In this document: piece after piece, positions 44,084 through 52,066 of the stretch
Numbering within the stretch: the stretch's first letter is position 1
Layout of the letters: each line of letters begins with the position of its first letter
Assembly: GCA_038239195.1 (NCBI GenBank)
Contig: JBBSEZ010000006.1
Span: forward strand, 1 to 63,155
Origin: JBBSEZ01 sp038239195
GTDB taxonomy: Bacteria > Planctomycetota > Planctomycetia > Gemmatales > Gemmataceae
Direction of reading: 5' to 3'
DNA: 63,155 nucleotides
Notes under the pieces: model-generated
What the model was told of the DNA's origin: nothing
The model's input: the letters and a program-made list of their open reading frames with translations, nothing else
The model's database searches: none
Made by a program: the position numbers and the translations under genes

Positions 44084-44974
44084 GTGAGCGCGGCCCCGAA
44101 CGACTGGTTTTCGACAGCCGGGCCGGCCCTTGCCCCCGGCTGCGCGCCGGTCGGCCTGCTGGCGGGCGGCGGGCGGTTTCCCATCGCCTTTGCGCAGAAG
44201 GCCCGCAGCGTCGGCATCCCCGTCGTCTGCCTCGGCGTGCGGGGGCATGCCGACCGCGAGCTGGAGGCGCACGTCGATCAATTCCACTGGTGCGCGCCGT
44301 TGCGCCTGAGCCGGATGATCCGCCTCTACCGGCGCGCCGGCGTGCGCCAGATCGTCATGGCGGGGAAGATCCACAAGGCCAACCTCCTTTACAAGCCCTG
44401 GAAGATGGTGTCCCTCCTGCCCGACTGGCGCACCATCAAGCTGTGGTATTTCCGCCCGCGGAGCGACAACAAGGACGACACCATCCTGCTCGCCATCATC
44501 GGCGAGTTCGCCCGCGAGGGGCTCGAGTTCTCCTCCGCCCTCAACCTCTGCCCGGAGTTGCTCGTGAAGCCTGGCCCCCTGACCCGCCGGACGCCCACGG
44601 CCAGCGAACGGACCGACATCGCGTTCGGCTGGGCCCTCGCTCGCAAGATGGGCGAACTGGACGTCGGCCAGAGCGTGTCCGTGATGGATCGCTCCATCCT
44701 AGCCGTGGAGGCCGTCGAGGGCACCGACCGCGCCATCGAGCGCGCCGGCGACCTGTGCAAGTCGGGCGGGTTCGTGGTGGTCAAGGTGGCCAAGCCCCAC
44801 CAGGACATGCGCTTCGACGTGCCCACCATCGGCACCGCCACCGTCGAGACGCTCTACCGTGCCGGCGGCAAGGTGCTGGCCATCGAGGCCGACAAGACCA
44901 TCGTGCTCGACCAGGCCGAAACCATCGCCCTGGCGGACCGCTACCGGCTGACGATCGTGGCCCTGAGCGAGTGA
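44084..44974 (+). CDS. lpxI: UDP-2,3-diacylglucosamine diphosphatase LpxI
   Basis: 296 residues, LpxI/DUF1009 family. Typical blocks: VGLLAGGGRFPIAFAQKAR at the start, GVRQIVMAGKIHKANL, DDTILLAIIGEFAREGLEF, and the C-terminal KSGGFVVVKVAKPHQDMRFDVPTIG then GTVEALYRAGGK-like ETLYRAGGKVLAIEADKTI. It cleaves UDP-diacylglucosamine to lipid X in species lacking LpxH. GTG at 44084 has GAGGAGG six bases before it. It is coupled to lpxD, which supplies its substrate two steps earlier. Confidence 0.93.
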   Translation: MSAAPNDWFSTAGPALAPGCAPVGLLAGGGRFPIAFAQKARSVGIPVVCLGVRGHADRELEAHVDQFHWCAPLRLSRMIRLYRRAGVRQIVMAGKIHKANLLYKPWKMVSLLPDWRTIKLWYFRPRSDNKDDTILLAIIGEFAREGLEFSSALNLCPELLVKPGPLTRRTPTASERTDIAFGWALARKMGELDVGQSVSVMDRSILAVEAVEGTDRAIERAGDLCKSGGFVVVKVAKPHQDMRFDVPTIGTATVETLYRAGGKVLAIEADKTIVLDQAETIALADRYRLTIVALSE

Positions 44975-45024
44975 AGGGGAGGCGTGGGACAGGGAGAAAG
45001 CCCTGCTTCCCCGCCAATTTTGGT

Positions 45025-45054
45025 TTGCGGCGGGCGCGCGCCCGTATCTATAAT
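45025..45054 (+). promoter_or_regulatory. Predicted promoter of the GH10-like gene
   Basis: TTGCGG (45025-45030), 18-base spacer, perfect TATAAT (45049-45054), followed by CG. The spacer holds the self-complementary GGGCGCGCGCCC. Confidence 0.5.
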
Positions 45055-45155
45055 CGAAGAGTGGCCTAGAATTAGAGAGGATCGGAGGGGACAGGATCAT
45101 CGTCTTGCGGCCGCGCCGGCCGGGGGCGAGAGAACCCAGATCGGATCAGTTCCTC

Positions 45156-46649
45156 ATGGGCACCATGACGTTCCAACTTCCGGCCGGACTGCCCAGGGAA
45201 GCCGCCCGGGAACTGGAGCGCGCGTGCCTGGCCGGGGGCCCCGACAACATGCCCTGGCCCAGCGAGCCCCTGTTCCGCGCCGGTCAGATGCAGGTTCGCC
45301 GCGCCGTCGATGAGTCCGGCTACCTCGTCGCGCCCTGGTCCATCGAAGGCGTTGGCCAGGTGATGGGCGCCTCCGCCACCTTGATGGAGCGCCCCACCCC
45401 CTACCAGCTTGTGGTCGAGCTGGCCCGCGGGAAGATCAACCAGGTGCGCTGTCAGGCCGCCGACTGGGAAGCGGGCGGGCTGGCCCTCTCGGAGGCCCTG
45501 CGGGAGCAGGCCCATGCCCTCAGCCTCGCCTTCGGGCGCGCCGTCTGCGGCAGCACGCCCGACGAGATCAACCAACTCGCCCAGGCGGCGCTGGCCCGCG
45601 GCTATCGGACGGCGAGCCAGCTCGTCGAGGCCTACGTCCAGCAGGTCTTCGCGATTCGCCACCAGCGCCAGCCCAAACTCGACAGCGGGCTGGCCTGCCG
45701 GCTCAGTCCGGCGGTGCTGACGTCGCTCCCCCTCGGGGCGGCCCTGGCGCGGGGCTTCAACCAGTTCGCGGTGCCGATGTCCTGGCACGACGTCGAGGCC
45801 GAGGAGGCGACCTACCGCTGGGACCAGGCCGACGCGTTGCTCGAGTGGGCGCTGAAGCGCGGCCTGGACGTGGCGGCGGGGCCCCTGGTCGATTTCTCCT
45901 CGGCGCAGCTGCCCGCCTGGCTCTGGCTGTGGGAGCGCGACCTGCCGAGCATGGCGACGTTCATGTGCCGCTTCGTCGAGTCGGCCGTGCGCCGCTACCG
46001 CAACCGCATCCGCCGCTGGCACTTGACCGCCGGGAGCAACTGGGCCAACGTCCTGGGCCTGACCGAAGAGGAACTGCTCGGCCTGACGTATCGCCTCGCC
46101 GAGGCGGCGCGCGGCGTCGATGACCGCCTCGAGCTGGTCGTGGGCATCGCCCAACCCTGGGGCGAGTACATGGCGCTGGCCGACCGCACCTATTCGCCGT
46201 TCGTCTTCGCCGACAACCTCATCCGCTCCGGCATCAATCTGGCGGCGCTCGAGCTCGAGGTCGTCATGGGCGTGACCGGCCGCGGCAGCTACTGCCGCGA
46301 CGCCCTCGACCTGTCTCGCTTGCTCGACCTCTACGCGCTGCTCGGCGTCCCGCTCCGCGTAACGCTCGGCTATCCCTCCGACGCCCAGGACGACCCCAAC
46401 GCCGACCCGGAGACAGGCGTCGGAGGAGGGCACTGGGCCGGTGGCTTCACCCCCGCGACGCAGGCCGCCTGGGCAGGGCCCCTCACCCGGCTCGCCCTGT
46501 GCAAGCCGTTCGTGCAAGGCGCCCAGTGGGCGCACTTCACCGACGCCGATCCCCACCAGTTCCCGCACTGCGGGCTCGTCGATCGCCAGGGCAACGCCAA
46601 GCCAACTCTTCAGGCGCTCACCGACTTGCGCGAGGAGCACCTCAAGTAG
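45156..46649 (+). CDS. GH10-like (xylanase-type) protein, likely without catalytic Glu
   Basis: 497 residues, no obvious signal peptide. By overall pattern it resembles a planctomycete protein group related to GH10 endo-1,4-beta-xylanases, with a TIM-barrel-like series: WDQADALLEWALKRGLDV, LPAWLWLWERDLPSMATFMCRFVESAVRRYRNRIRRW, and LDLSRLLDLYALLGVPLRVTLGYPSD. GH10 enzymes need an acid/base Glu in WDVVNE and a nucleophile Glu in a TELD block. Here the first place reads RRWHLTAGSN and the second LRVTLGYP, so neither Glu is obvious. It may be a binding protein or a divergent enzyme. Start at ATG 45156; 45165 is also possible. Confidence 0.75.
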   Translation: MGTMTFQLPAGLPREAARELERACLAGGPDNMPWPSEPLFRAGQMQVRRAVDESGYLVAPWSIEGVGQVMGASATLMERPTPYQLVVELARGKINQVRCQAADWEAGGLALSEALREQAHALSLAFGRAVCGSTPDEINQLAQAALARGYRTASQLVEAYVQQVFAIRHQRQPKLDSGLACRLSPAVLTSLPLGAALARGFNQFAVPMSWHDVEAEEATYRWDQADALLEWALKRGLDVAAGPLVDFSSAQLPAWLWLWERDLPSMATFMCRFVESAVRRYRNRIRRWHLTAGSNWANVLGLTEEELLGLTYRLAEAARGVDDRLELVVGIAQPWGEYMALADRTYSPFVFADNLIRSGINLAALELEVVMGVTGRGSYCRDALDLSRLLDLYALLGVPLRVTLGYPSDAQDDPNADPETGVGGGHWAGGFTPATQAAWAGPLTRLALCKPFVQGAQWAHFTDADPHQFPHCGLVDRQGNAKPTLQALTDLREEHLK

Positions 46650-46654
46650 CGCTT

Positions 46655-46672
46655 CGCGAAACGACAAGCAAG
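46655..46672 (+). repeat. Family R3 repeat, single arm
   Basis: CGCGAAACGACAAGCAAG, identical to the left arm at 13256-13273. No inverted arm was found on its right side here. Confidence 0.55.
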
Positions 46673-46709
46673 AAGGGCGCGGGCGGCCTCCTTACCGTGG
46701 CCCCTGAGC

Positions 46710-46715
46710 TATAGT
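46710..46715 (+). promoter_or_regulatory. Possible -10 box before the membrane protein gene
   Basis: TATAGT, 43 bases before the ATG at 46758. No good -35 box. Confidence 0.3.
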
Positions 46716-46757
46716 TGGGCAGGCCCTCCTTCCGCTCCGCCCCCTTGCGAGCTTGCC

Positions 46758-48305
46758 ATGCCGCGCCTGCCGCTGCCGACCGACGCCTGGGTGCGCGCCC
46801 TCCTCGCCCCCGTCCTCGTCTTCATCGCCACCGCGTTGGATCGCAACTACCAGACCGACCTGTGGCACCACCTGGCGCGCGGGCGGGCCATCGTCGAAGA
46901 CGGCGGGCTCCTCGATCATGACCGCCTGAGCTTCACGGTGCCGGGAAAGGCGTTCCAGGACGCCAACTGGCTGTGGCAGGTGCTGTTCTATCGTCTGTAT
47001 GAACTGGGTGGCCTGCCGCTGATGCAGGCCGTCAACTCGCTCCTGCTGGCCGCCGCGATGGCGCTGCTGGTGCGCCTCGCCTGGCGCCGCTCCGGTTCCT
47101 TGCCGATCGCGACGGCGGTGTGCGTTTTGGTGTTCTTCGGGCTGTGGCAGGTGCTCATCGTTCGGCCGCAGACGTTCTCGCTGCTGCTGTTCGTGCTCCT
47201 CGCGACGATCCTCGAAGCGGCCGAGCGGCGGCGCTGGTTGCTGGCGCTTCCGCCCGTGCTGGTGGCGCTGTGGGCCAACGTCCACGGGGCCTTCCCGGCC
47301 GGGGTCGTCCTCGTCGGCTGCTACGCCCTGGGGGCGGCCCTCGAAAAGGGGGACGCAGCTCTTTTCTGGTCCGACTGGAAAAGAGCTGCGTCCCCTTTTC
47401 TCGCGCGAACCTGGCCGTGGGCCGTCTGTCTGCTGGCGTGCGCCGCGGCCACGTGCGTCAACCCCTACGGCTGGCGCATCTACGAGTTCGTGCTGCTCAC
47501 CACGCGCGTCGCCTCGGCCCGCCGCATCGACGAGTGGCTCCCGCCCGGCCCCGACCTCCTGATCGGCAAGGCCTGGATCGCCTCGCTGGTGCTCCTCGTC
47601 GTCCTGCTTGCCGTGGGGCGCCGCCGGCCCGCCTGGCGCGAGGTCTTGCTGGTCTGCTGCTTCCTCCCGCTGGCGTGCAAGTCGGTGCGCATGGTCGCGT
47701 GGTGGCTGCTCGTCTGTGCGCCCCTCCTTGCCGCTCAGCTCGCCGCCCTCTGGCGCGAATGGCGCCCCGAGCCGAACCAGATCGAGCCCGCTCGTCCCAC
47801 CGTCTTCGCGGGGATGGCCTGTGCCGTGATGCTGGCGGCCGCGGGGCTGAGCCTGCCCTGGTTGGAGCGCTTCAACCCGGTCTTCGCGCTCCCCGGCCGG
47901 GCGCACCGCACCGAGGCCGACCTCCAGGTCATGGTCGATCACCTCGGCGCCGAGGGGCACGGGGGGCGCGTGTTCACGCGCTTTAGCTGGGGCGAATACC
48001 TCGGCTGGGGCCTGGCGCCCGCGTGTACCGTGTTCATGGACGGGCGCATCGAGCTCTATCCCGACGAGGTGTGGGCGCTCTACGGGGCGGTGACGCGCGG
48101 CCGGGGCGACTGGCAGCAGGTGCTGGACCGGCACGGGGTGGATTACCTCCTGCTCGACACGGCCGGCTATCACGCGGAGTTGCTTCCGCTGGTCGAGCGC
48201 TCCCCGGAGTGGCGCGCGACGAAGCAGCAGGGGAGCGCGGTGTTGTTCGAGCGGCGGAGGGAGCGCGTGGCGGGCCGCCTGACCGGTGCCAAGGAAGCGC
48301 CTTGA
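46758..48305 (+). CDS. Polytopic membrane protein, GT-C-like
   Basis: 515 residues with about ten membrane helices, an N-terminal periplasmic-loop-like DRNYQTDLWHHLARGRAIVED and a soluble C-terminal region of about 130 residues (FTRFSWGEYLGWGLAPACTVFMDGR). The arrangement resembles GT-C glycosyltransferases (dolichyl/polyprenyl-phosphate sugar users), but I do not recognise the family. Codons 196-215 lie inside a 58-base nearly perfect palindrome (47343-47400), encoding EKGDAALFWSDWKRAASPF, a hydrophilic insertion between two membrane helices. That insertion probably came from a repeat. Confidence 0.75.
   Translation: MPRLPLPTDAWVRALLAPVLVFIATALDRNYQTDLWHHLARGRAIVEDGGLLDHDRLSFTVPGKAFQDANWLWQVLFYRLYELGGLPLMQAVNSLLLAAAMALLVRLAWRRSGSLPIATAVCVLVFFGLWQVLIVRPQTFSLLLFVLLATILEAAERRRWLLALPPVLVALWANVHGAFPAGVVLVGCYALGAALEKGDAALFWSDWKRAASPFLARTWPWAVCLLACAAATCVNPYGWRIYEFVLLTTRVASARRIDEWLPPGPDLLIGKAWIASLVLLVVLLAVGRRRPAWREVLLVCCFLPLACKSVRMVAWWLLVCAPLLAAQLAALWREWRPEPNQIEPARPTVFAGMACAVMLAAAGLSLPWLERFNPVFALPGRAHRTEADLQVMVDHLGAEGHGGRVFTRFSWGEYLGWGLAPACTVFMDGRIELYPDEVWALYGAVTRGRGDWQQVLDRHGVDYLLLDTAGYHAELLPLVERSPEWRATKQQGSAVLFERRRERVAGRLTGAKEAP
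47343..47400. repeat. Palindromic element inserted in frame in a coding region
   Basis: Left arm at 47343-47366 and right arm at 47378-47400 pair over 23 bases with one unpaired G; the loop is 11 bases (47367-47377). It preserves the reading frame of the surrounding membrane-protein gene. Confidence 0.75.
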
Positions 48306-48384
48306 CGGGACCGCCGCGCGCGTCGAAAATGTCGGGGACGGCGTGTCTCTCCGCGCTCCTCCTTTCCTGGGAGAACGAGCCCCG

Positions 48385-49089
48385 ATGACCTCTTCCAAAC
48401 TGGGCGGCCTCGCCGGCGCACTGCTGCTGACTGGTCTCTGGGCCGCGCCGGGGGCGAGCGAGGCGCCCAAGAAGGCGAGCTATTCGATCAAGGTCGTGGC
48501 CGACGCGCCGGCGCCGAAGGAGGTCGAGGGGGCGATCCGCAAGTTGCTCGGCAACCGCTGCGTGCAACTCTTCGATGCCAAGGACGCTCTGGTGGCCGAG
48601 GTGTGGTTGCGCAAGGAAGTCCCGGTCAAGGCGACGGAGGAGCAAGTCAAGAACGGGCTGACCTACCGCGAAGTCCCGTCCTCGACGGTCCTCGGCGCCG
48701 TGCGCGTGCCGCACGAGCTCCACGATTACCGCAAGGAGCGCCTCGCGGCGGGCACGTACACGCTGCGCCTGGCGGTCCAGCCGATGACCGGCGACCACGC
48801 CGGCACGGCGCCCTACACCGACTTCGGCCTGCTCTCGCCGGCCGCCGCCGACCGCAAGGCGGGCCTGATGGACGCCAAGGCGCTCCAGGAGATGAGCGCC
48901 AAATCGACCGGCGACCACCCTGCCGTCCTGCTGCTGTTCCCCGGCAAGGGCGCCGCCGCCGAGCCGGCCCTCGCCAGCCGGCCGGGCGGGCACTGGGTCT
49001 TGTTGGCCCGGCTGGACGCGCTGGCCGGCACCCGGAAGGCGAAGTTGGAGATCGGCCTGGTGCTGATCGGGGCCTCGGCGAGCCGTTAA
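48385..49089 (+). CDS. Secreted protein of unknown function
   Basis: 234 residues with a signal peptide (1-25, GALLLTGLWAAPGASEA). The mature region is soluble and contains KVVADAPAPKEVEGAIRKLL, FGLLSPAAADRKAGLM and PAVLLLFPGKGAAAEP, with no CxxCH, catalytic triad or repeats. It starts 79 bases after the membrane protein gene and may belong to the same transcript. A GGGAG motif is 11 bases before the ATG. Not assigned to a family. Confidence 0.75.
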   Translation: MTSSKLGGLAGALLLTGLWAAPGASEAPKKASYSIKVVADAPAPKEVEGAIRKLLGNRCVQLFDAKDALVAEVWLRKEVPVKATEEQVKNGLTYREVPSSTVLGAVRVPHELHDYRKERLAAGTYTLRLAVQPMTGDHAGTAPYTDFGLLSPAAADRKAGLMDAKALQEMSAKSTGDHPAVLLLFPGKGAAAEPALASRPGGHWVLLARLDALAGTRKAKLEIGLVLIGASASR

Positions 49090-49090
49090 G

Positions 49091-49167
49091 GCGCGCGGCA
49101 GGACTTGGTTTGCTGTAGGACGGCTCTCCCGAGCCGTCCTACGAGGATGCCATTTCCTGCCGCTCGC
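49091..49167. repeat. Nested-palindrome MITE-like repeat R4, copy B
   Basis: The simplest copy. Terminal GCGCGCGGCAGGA (49091) and TCCTGCCGCTCGC (end 49167) frame a perfect hairpin TAGGACGGCTC-tccc-GAGCCGTCCTA (49116-49141). It starts one base after the preceding stop codon. Confidence 0.75.
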
Positions 49168-49311
49168 TTCAGTCAGCGCCAAGGCCACCTGCCCGTCCTC
49201 CTGCCACGTTTGTTGGGAAACTGTCTCGGCCAACGCGCTCCGACAGCGAACGCGGAGACGACGGCCGTGTCCTCCAGGGGGCAAGAGCAAGGGCAGCGGG
49301 GGCGAACGGCG

Positions 49312-49971
49312 ATGACGGACACGGCCAAGACGGTTGGCGCGGAACTGCGGGCTCGCTTGCCGCTGCCCGAGCGCAAGTTGCGGCTACTGGCGAGCGCCTG
49401 CTGTCGGCGGGCCTGGCGGCTGCTCGTCTCGGAGCGCAGCCGGCGCGCCGTGGCGCTGGCGGAGCGCCACGCCGACGGGCACGTCGATTTCGCGCGCTTG
49501 CAGGATGCGCACATCCACGCCAACAAGGCGGCCGTCGAGCCGTGGGGCGGCCCCGCGCAGACCGCGGCGGCGGCCCTGGCGGCGCTGGCGGCCGACCCGC
49601 GCCTCATCCGTCGCGGACACGCGGGGCTGGTCGGCTCGGCGCTCGATCAACTCGGCGCGTACGAACTGGATGGGGCGCCCCTCCGCAAGTCGTTTCGTGC
49701 CCTACTGCACGACGTGCTCGGCCCCGTCCGGGTGCGCGTGCCGTCGGTGGGGTGCGTGACGCCGCTCGTCCTCGACGTCGCCCGGCGCGTGCGCGAGGAG
49801 CGCGACGCCGTGGCGATGTACGTACTGGGCGATGCCCTGGAAGAGGCGGGGTGCGACGACGCGGACCTGCTGGAGCACTGCCACTCGGGCGGGCCGCACG
49901 TCCGCGGCTGCTGGGCGATCGACCTGCTGCTCGGCGCGGAGGGGGGCGCCAGGTGGGAAGGCGTCGGGTAG
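49312..49971 (+). CDS. Planctomycete-specific protein (LLASACCRR type)
   Basis: 219 residues. It carries two stretches I associate with a planctomycete-restricted family: KLRLLASACCRRAWRLLVSERSRRAVALAERHADG near the N-terminus, and DALEEAGCDDADLLEHCH followed by GGPHVRGCWAIDLLLG near the end. These segments often accompany TIGR02996 or SMI1/KNR4-type proteins. Here the TIGR02996-LRR gene starts 57 bases downstream on the same strand, supporting co-expression. The three Cys in ACCRR/GCDD/HCH could bind metal. Function unknown. Confidence 0.75.
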   Translation: MTDTAKTVGAELRARLPLPERKLRLLASACCRRAWRLLVSERSRRAVALAERHADGHVDFARLQDAHIHANKAAVEPWGGPAQTAAAALAALAADPRLIRRGHAGLVGSALDQLGAYELDGAPLRKSFRALLHDVLGPVRVRVPSVGCVTPLVLDVARRVREERDAVAMYVLGDALEEAGCDDADLLEHCHSGGPHVRGCWAIDLLLGAEGGARWEGVG

Positions 49972-50028
49972 GATGGCATCCAGCGCGGCTCGTCGCCGGC
50001 CTGGTCCGCGACCTGGAGAGGGCCCCAC

Positions 50029-51375
50029 GTGTCACTCGACGAAGCCTTCCTGCAAGACGTCGTGGGCGATCCCGACGACGACGCCCCCCGGCTCATCTAC
50101 GCCGACTGGCTGGAGGAGCAGGGGGGCGTCGCCGACCTGGCGCTGGCCGAGTTCATCCGCGTGCAGTTCGAGTTGGAGGGGCTCCAAGAAGAAGGGCCGC
50201 GCCGCTGGGCGCTCCAGTGGCGCGAAAGCGCCCTGCTGAGCGCCCACCGCTCGACCTGGGTGGCGCCGCTGCGCGAGTTGGTGCTGGCCGAGGAGTTTCG
50301 CCGCGGCTTCGTCGAGGGCGTGACGCTGTCGCTCTGGCACTTTCTCGAACGCGCCGACGAGGTGTTCGCGCAGGCGCCCGTACGACGGCTGCGCCTCACG
50401 ACGGGCGGAGGCGGGCCATCCCAACACGACGATGCCGACCGGGCGCCGACGCTGAAGAAGATCGCGGCCTCGCCCCATCTGAGGCAGGTGCGGGCGCTGG
50501 GGCTCGAACAGGTGGCCCTGGCGACCGAGGAGTTGCAGGCCCTGGCCGAATCGCCTCACCTCGCCCGCCTCGCGGAACTGGAGATTCAGGGGCCCCAATT
50601 GAACGACCTGCGGCCGCTCGGGGAAGGGCGCTGGGTGGGCTTGCAGCGCCTGGCGCTGACGGCGCCCATCCGCGACGAGGCCCTGCAAGAGCTGCTACAG
50701 TCGCCCCATCTGCCCCACCTGACCGAGCTCGAACTGAGCACTACCACCCTCTCGCCTGGGGCCCTTCGCGCCCTGGCCGCCTCGCCTTACCTGGATGGCA
50801 TTGAAAAGCTGCGCCTGAGCAACGCGGAGTTGAGCGCGGACGCTGTCCGCGCGCTGGCGGAGGGGCCCTTGCTTCCGCAACTCCGCGAACTGCGGCTCTG
50901 GAGGAACGCCTTCGGGAACGACGGGGCTCGTGCCCTGGCGGAGGCCCTCTCGAGTGGCCGACTGGTTCGCCTCGACCTCTCCTGGTGCGGGATCACCGCC
51001 CCGGGAATCGCCGAACTGGCCGCGTGCCACGGCCTGGCAGAACTGCGATCGCTCGCCCTGCGCGACAACATCGCCGGCGCCGAGGGCCTCCACGCTCTGG
51101 CCGGCTCGCCCCATCTGGCCCAGTTGGAAGCGCTCCTGCTGCGCTTCAACGGCGTCGCCGATGGAGGGGCCCGGGCGCTGGCCGCGTCGCCGCACCTGGC
51201 CAACCTCGTCTGGCTCGACCTCACCGCCAACCGCCTCACCAGCGATGGGGCCGCCGCCCTGGCGCGCTCGCCGTACCTCCGGCGCCTGGCGCGGCTCGAA
51301 CTGAAGCGCAACGACATAGGGCCGCTGGCAGAGCAAGCGCTGCGAGCCCGCTTCGGGGAGGCGCTCTCGATCTGA
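50029..51375 (+). CDS. TIGR02996 leucine-rich-repeat protein
   Basis: 448 residues. The first 48 match the TIGR02996 repeat-companion domain, found almost only in Gemmata-type planctomycetes (LDEAFLQDVVGDPDDDAPRLIYADWLEE). From about residue 130 on are ribonuclease-inhibitor-type leucine-rich repeats (LAELRSLALRDNIAGAEGLHALA, LVWLDLTANRLTSDGAAALA). These proteins are presumed protein-protein binding scaffolds; their partners are unknown. GTG at 50029 is preceded by GGAGAGGG 6 bases away. Cytoplasmic; no signal. Confidence 0.9.
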   Translation: MSLDEAFLQDVVGDPDDDAPRLIYADWLEEQGGVADLALAEFIRVQFELEGLQEEGPRRWALQWRESALLSAHRSTWVAPLRELVLAEEFRRGFVEGVTLSLWHFLERADEVFAQAPVRRLRLTTGGGGPSQHDDADRAPTLKKIAASPHLRQVRALGLEQVALATEELQALAESPHLARLAELEIQGPQLNDLRPLGEGRWVGLQRLALTAPIRDEALQELLQSPHLPHLTELELSTTTLSPGALRALAASPYLDGIEKLRLSNAELSADAVRALAEGPLLPQLRELRLWRNAFGNDGARALAEALSSGRLVRLDLSWCGITAPGIAELAACHGLAELRSLALRDNIAGAEGLHALAGSPHLAQLEALLLRFNGVADGGARALAASPHLANLVWLDLTANRLTSDGAAALARSPYLRRLARLELKRNDIGPLAEQALRARFGEALSI

Positions 51376-51404
51376 AGGGGGCCGCCTTCTCGTAGCGCCA
51401 GGCG

Positions 51405-51992
51405 TCAACCGTCTTCCACCTCGTCCAGGCCCAGCAAGCGGGTGACGCGCTCCATCGCCCTCGACAGCGTCTTTCGCAGCGCCTCGGCGCTGCCGCCCAG
51501 CTCCTCGGCGATCTCGGCCCACTCCTTGCCCTCCAGGCGCCGCTGGAGCAGTTCGCGCTCCCGGGGGGCGAGGTGCTGCTGGACCACCTCCAGCAACTCC
51601 TTGCCGGCGACGATGCTGCTGGGACTGGCGCCGGGGCCCGGGGCCTGCTCGATGGTGTCGCCGGACACCTCCCGGCGCTGGTCGCGGCAGGCGGCCCGCT
51701 GGTCGCGTGCGTGGTTGAGCAGTCGGTTGCGCGCCATCGTAGCCAACAGCTTGAGCAACTGCTCGGGTTGCTCCAGGTCGAACTGCCCGGCGACCACCCG
51801 AACGAAGAAGTTGGCCAACACCGACTGGCAGACGTCCATCGTGTCCAGTACCTGGCGGAGGCGGGCGTCGGTCAGGTGGACGCGGACGTAGCGGCGAATG
51901 GCCGGCTCGTATTCGCGGACGAGGCGAGTGGCGGCGTCGGCGTCGCCGGCACGGACTTGCCGGAGCAGGAGGCGGAACTCTTCGGTGCCCAT
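51405..51992 (-). CDS. ECF-type RNA polymerase sigma factor
   Basis: 195 residues. Sigma-70 region 2 about 15-95 (MDVCQSVLANFFVRVVAGQFDLEQPEQLLKLLATMARNRLLNHARDQ) and region 4 about 130-185 (LAPRERELLQRRLEGKEWAEIAEELGGSAEALRKTLSRAMERV). It is of the planctomycete group with a short linker. ATG at 51992 has GAGGG 9 bases upstream. It is the third gene of the CHAT-TPR/438-residue unit, 74 bases after the secreted-protein gene, so it may control that module or itself through the conserved 29-base element. No anti-sigma gene was noticed here. Confidence 0.9.
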   Translation of the reverse strand: MGTEEFRLLLRQVRAGDADAATRLVREYEPAIRRYVRVHLTDARLRQVLDTMDVCQSVLANFFVRVVAGQFDLEQPEQLLKLLATMARNRLLNHARDQRAACRDQRREVSGDTIEQAPGPGASPSSIVAGKELLEVVQQHLAPRERELLQRRLEGKEWAEIAEELGGSAEALRKTLSRAMERVTRLLGLDEVEDG

Positions 51993-52066
51993 GCGTCGTG
52001 CCCTCGGGAACCGCGGATTGCCGTCGGCGTCGATCGGCCAAAGAGGGAACCAGCGCCGAAGGCGGC

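Noticed and set aside
47343..47400. Intrinsic terminator hairpin
   Set aside because: The inverted repeat is inside an open coding sequence that continues with membrane helices on both sides.
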